A DNA stretch of 9,866 nt from assembly GCA_018699075.1 (NCBI GenBank), contig JABIPV010000293.1:1-9866 (forward strand), in the 5' to 3' direction. Positions 1 to 5,917 of this stretch are shown piece by piece. Every line of letters starts with the position of its first letter. The first letter of the stretch is position 1. Origin of the DNA: Kordiimonadaceae bacterium. Lineage in GTDB: Bacteria; Pseudomonadota; Alphaproteobacteria; Sphingomonadales; Emcibacteraceae. A program made the translations under genes and the position numbers. The notes under the pieces were generated by a model. The model was not told the DNA's origin and did no database searches. It saw nothing but the letters and a program-made list of their open reading frames with translations.

Positions 1-789
1 ACTAAACTTCCGCCGCGAACAATTGCACTAACCATAGATGACGGATACTTATCCGTTTTTGAAAAAGCTTGGCCCCTCTTAAAAGAGGCCAATATACCTT
101 TCACTTTATTCATTTCAACAGCATCCGTTAATGATCTTAATAGTAATTCCATGACTTGGGATCAGATACGTGAACTAGAAAAAGACACCCTTGTTGAAAT
201 CGGCCACCACGGCCACACCCATGGTCACATGACGCAAATGAGCATTGAAAATGCTATGGCCGATATTACAACCGCCGATGAAATATATATGCAAGAATTA
301 GGTTATATACCTGATATTTTTGCGTATCCTTACGGTGAATTTTCCAATAATTTAATAACGGCCCTTGAAGTTAAAAATTATCATGCCGTGCTCGGCCAGT
401 TTTCAAGTGCAGCCAGTAGCAATGATAATATTATGGCCCTGCCCCGTTTTGCTTTTAATCAAAACTATTCTGATATTGACCGATTTAAATTGATCATTAA
501 TTCAAGGGCATTACCAAGCAAAGATATTTTACCTCGTGATCCATTACTGGATAAAAACCCACCGAGTGTTGGGTTTACGGTGAACGGTGACATTCAAGGG
601 CTTAATAACCTTTCATGCTTCCCGTCACATATGAGCGAAGCAGCCCAGATCACACGGCTTGGCGAAACGCGCATTGAAATTAGATTTGACGAAGCGTTCC
701 CTGTTGGGCGGCACCGTATAAATTGCACAATGCCGGGACCAGATAATCGCTGGTACTGGTTTGGCCTGCCGTTTTTCAATTTAAAATAA
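1..789 (+). CDS. Polysaccharide deacetylase (NodB/CE4 fold, PgaB-like), 5'-truncated by window edge
   Basis: The reading frame is open from base 1, so the true start lies outside the window; 262 residues are visible. The family removes N-acetyl or O-acetyl groups from polysaccharides using a divalent metal. Visible motifs, numbered from the first codon here, are TIDDG at 11-15 (metal and catalytic Asp), H70-x3-H74 in a His-rich stretch GHHGHTHGHM (metal-binding His pair), and FAYPYGEFS at 107-115 (third catalytic motif). The form of this last motif recalls PgaB-type poly-GlcNAc deacetylases. About 130 residues follow the catalytic core and end in a small, probably beta-rich domain (GFTVNGD... 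RINCTMPGPDNRWYWFG, about 190-262), which I recognise only loosely. ATG151 is an internal Met, since motif 1 lies upstream of it. The N-terminus is not visible, so export cannot be judged, though this family usually acts outside the cytoplasm. The gene converges on nifU. Confidence is high for the fold and low for the exact substrate. Confidence 0.88.
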   Translation, partial: TKLPPRTIALTIDDGYLSVFEKAWPLLKEANIPFTLFISTASVNDLNSNSMTWDQIRELEKDTLVEIGHHGHTHGHMTQMSIENAMADITTADEIYMQELGYIPDIFAYPYGEFSNNLITALEVKNYHAVLGQFSSAASSNDNIMALPRFAFNQNYSDIDRFKLIINSRALPSKDILPRDPLLDKNPPSVGFTVNGDIQGLNNLSCFPSHMSEAAQITRLGETRIEIRFDEAFPVGRHRINCTMPGPDNRWYWFGLPFFNLK

Positions 790-820
790 AATCAATCTTG
801 CTTAAAAAGCATGGTTGATT
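790..820 (-). terminator. Intrinsic terminator-like hairpin between deacetylase and nifU genes
   Basis: The arms AATCAATCTTGCT (790-802) and AGCATGGTTGATT (808-820) pair at 11 of 13 positions plus one G-T wobble, closing a 5-base TAAAA loop. Read on the - strand, the hairpin overlaps the last two bases of the nifU stop codon and is followed by the T-rich tail TTTATTTTAA, so it fits a terminator for the usp-nifU transcript. Read on the + strand it lies just past the deacetylase stop, preceded by an A-rich run but without a clear T tract, so termination in that direction is less certain. Confidence 0.6.
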
Positions 821-1373
821 AAGTGACAGCTTCAACACTCTCTACTTCAGGAATATAGTGCTTAAGAAGATTTTGAATGCCGTATTTTAACGTCGCCGTT
901 GAACTTGGACAGCCTGCACAGGCCCCCTGCATTCTTAAATAAACAATGCCTTCTCTAAACCCATGATAGGTAATATCGCCGCCATCACGTGCCACTGCCG
1001 GGCGCACACGGGTGTCAAGAAGCTCTTGAATTTGAGCAACGATTTCAGGATCGGCATCATCGTCTTCAGATGCCGCATTATCACTGACATCGCCCGTCAT
1101 AACTGGAAGTCCCGCCGTATAATGTTCCATAATCGTGCTTAAAATTTCAGGTTTAATATCATCCCAATTTGCACCGCCATTATCAACAGTAATAAAATCC
1201 GAACCAAAAAATACAGCACAAACATCACTGATTTCAAAAAGCGCCAAAGCAAGTGGAGATACAGATGCAGCGTCCTTATTTTCAAAGAACATTGTTCCGT
1301 TATCAAGCACCACTTCGCCTGGAATAAATTTTAAGGTAGAAGGGTTAGGGGTCTGTTCTGTTTGTATAAACAT
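819..1373 (-). CDS. NifU-family Fe-S cluster carrier protein (NFU1/NfuA type)
   Basis: This 184-residue cytoplasmic protein has the two-domain NFU1 layout. An N-terminal Nfu_N domain (about 1-90) starts with the recognisable TEQTPNPSTLKF. An acidic linker (about 93-110, SEDDDADPE) follows, then a C-terminal NifU domain (about 111-184). The cluster-binding CxxC is C152-A-G-C155 in QGACAGCPSS, followed by the usual TLKYGIQNLL helix. Such proteins hold a 4Fe-4S cluster between two monomers and pass it to client apoproteins; this is family knowledge. ATG at 1373 has a modest ribosome site (CGGAA about 9 bases upstream). The gene lies 95 bases downstream of usp on the same strand, an order often seen in alphaproteobacteria. 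Length is normal for the family and both cysteines are present. Confidence 0.93.
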   Translation of the reverse strand: MFIQTEQTPNPSTLKFIPGEVVLDNGTMFFENKDAASVSPLALALFEISDVCAVFFGSDFITVDNGGANWDDIKPEILSTIMEHYTAGLPVMTGDVSDNAASEDDDADPEIVAQIQELLDTRVRPAVARDGGDITYHGFREGIVYLRMQGACAGCPSSTATLKYGIQNLLKHYIPEVESVEAVT

Positions 1374-1443
1374 GTATTTTTTCCGTATCTTTAAATATAC
1401 ATATTAGTTAACTACGTTTACTCCAATAATCAAGGGCAAACGT

Positions 1444-1466
1444 TATAAAATCATAATTATTTTATA
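1444..1466. other. AT-only inverted repeat in the usp-nifU gap
   Basis: On the - strand, 8-base arms TATAAAAT and ATTTTATA flank a 7-base loop, starting two bases after the usp stop. All pairs are A-T, so an RNA stem would be weak. It could be a minor 3'-end or processing structure, or simply a by-product of AT-rich spacer DNA. The rest of the 95-base gap (1374-1468) holds no promoter I can defend. Confidence 0.25.
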
Positions 1467-1468
1467 TG

Positions 1469-1942
1469 TTAAGCAAATTTATCAATTTCTTCGTCTGTCA
1501 TATTTCCGGGTACAACAAGTACCGGCATATGAAGTACATTAAGGAGAACCTCACGGAAACTGCGGATTAATGGCCCGGGATCACCATCTACATCTGCACC
1601 AAGAACAAGCAGATGAATATCATGGTCTTCAGCGATGATTTCCGAAATTACATCTTCGGGTACCCCTTTGCGGATCACCGTTTCAGCTTCCACACCTGAA
1701 ATTCTTCTGATTTCCTGGCTGTAGTATTCCAGTTTTTCTTCAGCATCAATGCGCGATTCTTCTTCCATAATATCTTTAACAGACATCCAATGTTGAAAAT
1801 CAGCTGGCGGAACGATGCGAAGCAATAGGACACTACCTCCCACTTTTTCGGCGCGTTTACTGGCAAGCCTTAGAACTTTTAAAAATTCCGGCGTATCATC
1901 GGCGATGATCAAAAACTTCCACTTGTTGTCCTGTTCGGACAT
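1469..1942 (-). CDS. Universal stress protein (UspA family), short alphaproteobacterial type
   Basis: This 157-residue single-domain Usp begins with WKFLIIADDTPE (beta 1 and the first Asp of the nucleotide pocket, about 8-19) and ends with MPVLVVPG (139-146, last strand). The loop that in ATP-binding Usps reads G-2x-G-9x-G-S/T is here G115-ADVDGDPGPLIRSF129. This keeps glycines and a Ser but resembles the GPGPL version I associate with alphaproteobacterial Usps beside nifU and trpS; nucleotide binding is therefore uncertain. The likely role is a small soluble stress-response protein, partner unknown. ATG1942 has a good ribosome site, AAGGGA, with a 7-base spacer. The gene is divergent from the sterol-desaturase-family gene and shares a strand with nifU 95 bases downstream. 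Confidence 0.88.
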   Translation of the reverse strand: MSEQDNKWKFLIIADDTPEFLKVLRLASKRAEKVGGSVLLLRIVPPADFQHWMSVKDIMEEESRIDAEEKLEYYSQEIRRISGVEAETVIRKGVPEDVISEIIAEDHDIHLLVLGADVDGDPGPLIRSFREVLLNVLHMPVLVVPGNMTDEEIDKFA

Positions 1943-2127
1943 ACGGCAATCCCTTTTATTGATCTACACAAAAATACAAAACCCCTTCGGTATTTTCGAA
2001 CCGCCATACTGCCATTCAATCTATCAATTTAGCAAGACTATAATTTTATATAGTTCTTTTTTTGAAATATTGAAATTTTGTTATCTTATGCTAACATTCA
2101 ATCAAAATAAGTAAGGGGAGAAACCAC
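1943..2127. promoter_or_regulatory. Divergent intergenic region between usp and the hydroxylase gene
   Basis: These 185 AT-rich bases separate two genes transcribed away from each other, so both promoters should lie here. A perfect TATAAT is present on the + strand at 2039-2044. Tandem TTGAAAT heptamers occur at 2062-2068 and 2070-2076, separated by one A. No convincing -35/-10 pair for usp could be picked out on the - strand. Confidence 0.5.
2015..2044 (+). promoter_or_regulatory. Candidate sigma70-type promoter for the hydroxylase gene
   Basis: TATAAT (2039-2044) matches the -10 consensus exactly. TTCAAT (2015-2020), 18 bases upstream, is a weak -35 with 3 of 6 matches. It would give a leader of roughly 75 bases before ATG2128. 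In AT-rich DNA a chance TATAAT is likely, so confidence is low. Confidence 0.3.
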
Positions 2128-3123
2128 ATGCCACCATTCATCCAAGACTTGATAACTCTATTACAAAGTGAGTTTACGTCGTTTACGGGGACAACAAACC
2201 TTTTAAACCTCTTGGATTTTCTTAAAGCAGATGATCTCTCGTGGTTACTGACCATTGGCGGGTTTGGCGCGTTGGTGGGGTTTTTATTCCCAACAATGAT
2301 TTTTTTGGAAATGATAGCTTCCGGAATTAAAGGCACTTTTCGCTGGAAAAATTTTCGCATGCAGGTGATTATTTATTTCACTAATCGCGTGATAGGTAAA
2401 GTTATCACACTGCAGCTGGGCTTTACTTTTTTTGCCTTTCTGCAACCCTATAGCATTATTGATACGAGTGTGACGTGGTACTGGTTTATTTATGGTTATA
2501 TGATTTATGATTTTTCCCATTTCCTCCATCATTATTGGGGCCATAGAATACGCCTCTTTTGGTGCCTTCACGCGACACACCACGTTCCATCCCATATGAA
2601 TTTAACTGTCTCCTGGTCCCATTTTTATATTGAAAACCTCTACGCAGACATCATACGTTTAGGGATATGCTCGTTAATGGGATTGGAACTTGGGGTTATG
2701 ATCATGGTCTATATTGTAGACTCACTCTGGGGACACTTCATTCATACAAGCGAGGAATTATTACCAGATGGTCGTCTGGGTTTCTTAAGCAAATTTCTGC
2801 TTACCCCGTCACACCACCGGGTGCATCATTCCTGCAACCCAGAATATATCGACAAAAATTATTGTAATTTAATCCCCATTTATGACCGCCTTTTCGGCAC
2901 CTACCAAGCAGAACTAGAAAATGTCCCGCCCAAATACGGCATCACCCGCGATGTAAACACACAAAGCCTGTTCGATGTATATTTCGGCGAGTTTGTCTGC
3001 CTATTTCACGATATTAAAAACGCACCAAGTATAGGGAATAAAATTGCCTACTTATTTAAGCCCCCTGGCTGGCATCCAAAAGCTGTACTCACTTCAAAAA
3101 ATGAGTTGGAAGATAAAACGTAA
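2128..3123 (+). CDS. Membrane di-iron hydroxylase, sterol desaturase/fatty acid hydroxylase superfamily
   Basis: This 331-residue integral membrane protein carries the histidine boxes of the superfamily: H135-YWG-H139-R, then H148-AT-H151-H152, then H229-H230-RV-H233-H234 followed by N237. Additional histidines at 131, 134, 203 and 206 lie in the usual intermediate positions. Members use a di-iron centre and O2 to hydroxylate or desaturate lipid substrates such as sterols, fatty acids, carotenoids, ornithine lipids or alkylglycerols. Hydrophobic segments appear at about 38-62, 80-107, 113-130 and 173-197, which places the His boxes on the cytoplasmic face as in relatives. The tail after about 260 is soluble. 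ATG2128 has a strong ribosome site AAGGGGAG (2113-2120). The gene is alone on the + strand among - strand genes and converges on the Sel1 gene with only 39 bases between stops. The substrate cannot be told from sequence. Confidence 0.9.
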   Translation: MPPFIQDLITLLQSEFTSFTGTTNLLNLLDFLKADDLSWLLTIGGFGALVGFLFPTMIFLEMIASGIKGTFRWKNFRMQVIIYFTNRVIGKVITLQLGFTFFAFLQPYSIIDTSVTWYWFIYGYMIYDFSHFLHHYWGHRIRLFWCLHATHHVPSHMNLTVSWSHFYIENLYADIIRLGICSLMGLELGVMIMVYIVDSLWGHFIHTSEELLPDGRLGFLSKFLLTPSHHRVHHSCNPEYIDKNYCNLIPIYDRLFGTYQAELENVPPKYGITRDVNTQSLFDVYFGEFVCLFHDIKNAPSIGNKIAYLFKPPGWHPKAVLTSKNELEDKT

Positions 3124-3162
3124 AAATTAAAATCAATTACTACTCTTAAGCGTACCTGAGTA

Positions 3163-4134
3163 TTATGTAGGATCGTATTCTTGATGCCATTCGATAAAAC
3201 CATTAATGGCTTCTGGATAGTTTTGAGTAACGCCGTAACCATTACTGAACATCACAGCCAGATTAAATTGTGCAGAAGGTTTCTGTAGTTTTGCGGCTAA
3301 TTTAAACCAATTGAATGCTTCATCATAATTTTGTGGAACACCGTGTCCATACATATACATTACTCCAAGGTCATTTTGTTCTTTAGCTTGTCCTCGGTAA
3401 GCTTTATTCATGAGCAATTCGATTGCTTTTTTATTATCCTTAGATATTTCTAAGCTGTCCATGTACAGAAAATCGTGTTTATTGCATGGCGATAAGCTTC
3501 CCAATTTAGAGGAATTAATAAACCACTTCACAGCTTCTTTGTAATCTTGAGAAACTCCTTGCCCAAGCCCATATGACACTCCTAGTTGATACATGGCTAA
3601 GCCATGACCATGCTCAGCGGCCATTTTGTACCATTTAAAAGATTCTAATTCGTCGAACGTTACATTTAGTCTTCCATGCTGGTAAATGTCACCCAACAGG
3701 TATGACGAAGTACTATTACCATTTTCGGCAGCTATTTTATACCACTGTATTGCAATGTCGAAGTTTTGGTCAACTTCATCTCCATACTCATGCTTTGAGC
3801 CAAGTAAATGCCCTGCTGTTTGGTCACCATTATTTGCTGCGGTCTCATACCATTTGAAAGCTTCACTTACATTTCGACTAACTCCTTGACCATGTTCATA
3901 CATTGACCCAATCATGAACTGGGCTTCAGCAAATTCTTGCTCCGCAGCCTTTTGGTACCAACTGAACGCAAGTTTTTCATTATGTAGTACTATTCTTCCT
4001 TCTAAGTACATATCCCCAAGTTCTAGCATTGCTTTTGGTTCGCCTTCTTTAACCTTTTTAAGGAAATGCAAGTAAGCTGTTTCATAATCTTCAGGATTGT
4101 CCGGTGAAGTATTATTGTTATTTTCTATTTTCAC
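3163..4134 (-). CDS. Sel1-repeat (SLR/TPR-like) protein, GTG start
   Basis: This 323-residue protein consists almost wholly of 36-residue Sel1 repeats, beginning at about 33, 69, 105, 141, 178, 214, 249 and 286. Typical elements are LGxxYxxGxGVxQNxxEAxxWYxxAA. The sixth (214-248) is degenerate, having lost the GxG turn and the WY-AA end. The eighth breaks down after EAIN311. There is no signal peptide or membrane segment, so it is predicted to be cytoplasmic. The Asn-rich start (KIENNNNTS) looks disordered. Sel1 repeats form alpha-solenoid scaffolds for protein-protein binding; the partner here is unknown. The GTG at 4134 is supported by GAGGGG (4141-4146) six bases upstream. It follows the DUF2333 gene by 36 bases and is probably the last gene of that transcript. 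See the finding on its C-terminal frame. Confidence 0.88.
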   Translation of the reverse strand: MKIENNNNTSPDNPEDYETAYLHFLKKVKEGEPKAMLELGDMYLEGRIVLHNEKLAFSWYQKAAEQEFAEAQFMIGSMYEHGQGVSRNVSEAFKWYETAANNGDQTAGHLLGSKHEYGDEVDQNFDIAIQWYKIAAENGNSTSSYLLGDIYQHGRLNVTFDELESFKWYKMAAEHGHGLAMYQLGVSYGLGQGVSQDYKEAVKWFINSSKLGSLSPCNKHDFLYMDSLEISKDNKKAIELLMNKAYRGQAKEQNDLGVMYMYGHGVPQNYDEAFNWFKLAAKLQKPSAQFNLAVMFSNGYGVTQNYPEAINGFIEWHQEYDPT

Positions 4135-4160
4135 TTTATTCCCCTCAGGAGATACCTCCC
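4135..4160 (-). promoter_or_regulatory. Ribosome binding site of the Sel1 gene with a possible masking hairpin
   Basis: On the - strand, GAGGGG (4146 to 4141) is the Shine-Dalgarno for GTG4134 with a 6-base spacer. Just upstream, GGAG-GTAT-CTCC can form a 4-bp stem, and the same CTCC could instead pair with GGGG of the Shine-Dalgarno across a 3-base loop. The two pairings are mutually exclusive. Both are short, so regulation is only a possibility. Confidence 0.4.
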
Positions 4161-4170
4161 ACTATCAATA

Positions 4171-5127
4171 TCACTTCAACAAAATATTAGTAATTTCTTT
4201 GAGCTGGGTTCTGGCCCTGAGCAAATAAAATCCTTCAGACGCGAGGTGGTTCTGAAAGATGAAACCATCTACTTCGCAGTTTGAAACAACGAAGGGGTCC
4301 ATACTGATGATGGAATCAAAAGATGTTTCCATTTCGTCCCAGCTGGTGGTGATGTCGCGTGAGGCGATGATTTCTGCGAAATCTTTTCTAAGTCCTTTTA
4401 AGATCAGACGGTAAGCATAAGCCTGACCCTTAACGTTAAAGAAAAGATCATCCGCACCCAAATCAAGCACGCAGCCGAAGCCATTTTTAATGTAACTATC
4501 AATGCTCGCCGATGATGCGCCAAGGTCGAGGGAAATGCGGTCGAGTGTCGCCAGTAAATTATCGGCACGCCTCTCAAATACCGCATTACCACGGGCCAAT
4601 CGTTCATTATAAACAATCAGCTGTTCCATGGCTTTGGTATATTGTTGTTCTGATGTGGCAACGGGCATTAATGACGTTGACGGGTTCCACCACCAAATAT
4701 CACCCGCATATTGCAGCAATCCAGACACTTCCTGAAGGTCAGGGTCCACGGCACTTGAACCGCGCGTACGACCGAGTTGGTCGACCAGTTCATAACTAAA
4801 CCGTGCGATTGCGGAAATAATACCTGTTTGATAATTGGACATATTATCGAGGAACGCCCCCGGTTTAAAAACCGGATCATTGGACACCCAACCATTGCGA
4901 ATAACTTCGCGGTCAATAAGGGCAATACTGACCGCGACGGCATTGCTGCCCTCAGAATTATATTCAAGGCCAAAATCCGGTGAGGCATCCACTTTATGAA
5001 TAAGAAACATACCGACGGGATAATAAAGCAACATTATCAAGATCAGACCATAGATGATTTTTTTCATCGCCGCCCAACTGATGGATTCTTTTAGCCAATA
5101 GCCAATATCTTTTAGTGTTTCCCACAT
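4171..5127 (-). CDS. DUF2333 family inner-membrane protein
   Basis: This is a 318-residue protein if started at ATG5127. One membrane segment (about 22-44, KKIIYGLILIMLLYYPVGMF) follows a short cytoplasmic amphipathic N-terminus, and the remaining ~270 residues would be periplasmic. Conserved blocks that I recognise as DUF2333 are NGWVSNDPVFKPGAFLDNM (78-96), FSYELVDQLGRTRGSSAVD (110-128), WWWNPSTS...ATSEQQY (145-163) and GNAVFERRADNLLATLDRIS (180-199). The function of the family is unknown. An in-frame TTG at 5133 would add two residues, but the AAAGG site (5134-5138) would then abut the start codon; with ATG5127 the spacer is six bases, so ATG5127 is chosen. The gene lies downstream of the lipoprotein gene and upstream of Sel1, on the same strand with small gaps. 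Confidence 0.88.
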   Translation of the reverse strand: MWETLKDIGYWLKESISWAAMKKIIYGLILIMLLYYPVGMFLIHKVDASPDFGLEYNSEGSNAVAVSIALIDREVIRNGWVSNDPVFKPGAFLDNMSNYQTGIISAIARFSYELVDQLGRTRGSSAVDPDLQEVSGLLQYAGDIWWWNPSTSLMPVATSEQQYTKAMEQLIVYNERLARGNAVFERRADNLLATLDRISLDLGASSASIDSYIKNGFGCVLDLGADDLFFNVKGQAYAYRLILKGLRKDFAEIIASRDITTSWDEMETSFDSIISMDPFVVSNCEVDGFIFQNHLASEGFYLLRARTQLKEITNILLK

Positions 5128-5133
5128 AAGCAA

Positions 5134-5138
5134 CCTTT
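5134..5138 (-). promoter_or_regulatory. Ribosome binding site that fixes the DUF2333 start
   Basis: AAAGG on the - strand lies six bases upstream of ATG5127 and directly abuts the alternative TTG5133. Normal Shine-Dalgarno spacing therefore supports the ATG and argues against the longer form. Confidence 0.6.
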
Positions 5139-5164
5139 ATTTTTCTAGTTCTACTATATATGGT

Positions 5165-5857
5165 TTAACTTTGAGGAAGTTCAATAGACACGCGTTCTGA
5201 GCTGCCACTTACTCCTGGGAAGTTGGTGAAAAATGCTTGAACCAAATAAGGCATTACTTCATGTAATTTTGCACTGCGCCCTGTGCTTGATACTTCACCT
5301 TCAAAAAGGTTTTGCCCGTTATCTTTGTTAGGGCGAATGACCATTTTTAACTGACGGGTGTAATTAGGAATGCTTCTGACATTATTATTACTCCAACCAA
5401 GGGGATAATAGCCAAAAGGATCATAAATATTGCCAAACGCATAAGGACTGCCGTAAAAACCGTAATATCCTGAATGTAATCCGCGGTACGGGAACCAGGG
5501 GTTCATATAACGACCATAATAACTACCGTAGCTAACAAAACCCCTTGAAGATGCTGATGATCTTATTTTAGTAGGTCCCTGAATAACGTCATAATCCAGC
5601 TCAACAACCAAATCTGCTTCTTCGCCGTTGGCAGGTAAATATCCGTAACTGCCGAGGGCATTACCCACAAGTGCAGCGTAATTGGCAAATTCAAGACTGC
5701 CGTTATTAGCCGCATTCATGGGAACAATGACTATTTTCTCACCGTTTGGTGCAGGAAGCGCATGAAAGCGCGTTACATTGCTACGAATTGACTGCGTGCA
5801 CGAAGCAAGCAACGCCGTGACAATAACCGTAATTAGTATTTTATAGATCTTTTCCAT
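5165..5857 (-). CDS. DUF4136-like lipoprotein with a Tyr/Gly/Phe-rich central region
   Basis: This 230-residue protein has a lipoprotein signal: basic MEKIYK, a hydrophobic stretch, and the lipobox LLASC with Cys20 as the lipidation site. Residue +2 is Thr, which does not fit the Asp retention signal, so an outer-membrane destination is likely. The segment from about 26 to 92 (TRFHALPAPNGEKIVIVPM... ADLVVELDYDV) resembles the start of DUF4136 domains, whose function is unknown. Residues 110-151 are very aromatic: 12 Tyr, 4 Phe, 1 Trp and 8 Gly in 42 residues. The domain then resumes (about 167-228, RQLKMVIRPNKDNGQNLFEGEVSS...). ATG5857 has AGGG with a 7-base spacer. The gene lies 60 bases after trpS and 37 bases before ATG5127 of the DUF2333 gene, so co-transcription is likely. 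No clear promoter or terminator is visible in 5858-5917. Confidence 0.8.
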   Translation of the reverse strand: MEKIYKILITVIVTALLASCTQSIRSNVTRFHALPAPNGEKIVIVPMNAANNGSLEFANYAALVGNALGSYGYLPANGEEADLVVELDYDVIQGPTKIRSSASSRGFVSYGSYYGRYMNPWFPYRGLHSGYYGFYGSPYAFGNIYDPFGYYPLGWSNNNVRSIPNYTRQLKMVIRPNKDNGQNLFEGEVSSTGRSAKLHEVMPYLVQAFFTNFPGVSGSSERVSIELPQS

Positions 5858-5917
5858 AATCTTACCCTACAAAACAGTCCACATAATTACAAACATTACT
5901 TTATCATTGTGGCATAA

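Noticed and set aside
151..789. ATG151 as the start of the deacetylase
   Set aside because: The frame is open from base 1 and the catalytic TIDDG motif is encoded at 31-45, upstream of this Met.
3141..3162. TACTC/GAGTA hairpin between the convergent hydroxylase and Sel1 genes as a terminator
   Set aside because: Only five base pairs with a 12-base loop and no T tract on either strand.
3048..3242. Separate small - strand gene overlapping the Sel1 3' end
   Set aside because: It overlaps two supported genes, has no recognisable domain, and shows no ribosome site that I can defend.
4668..4988. 106-residue - strand open frame within the DUF2333 gene
   Set aside because: Antiphase shadow of a well-supported coding region, with no domain features.
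4171..5133. DUF2333 protein starting at TTG5133
   Set aside because: The AAAGG ribosome site would touch the start codon; ATG5127 has normal six-base spacing.
5858..5917. Promoter or terminator in the trpS-lipoprotein gap
   Set aside because: A CCACA/TGTGG pairing exists but its loop is long and no T tract follows; the best -35/-10 pairs have poor matches or a 19-base spacer.
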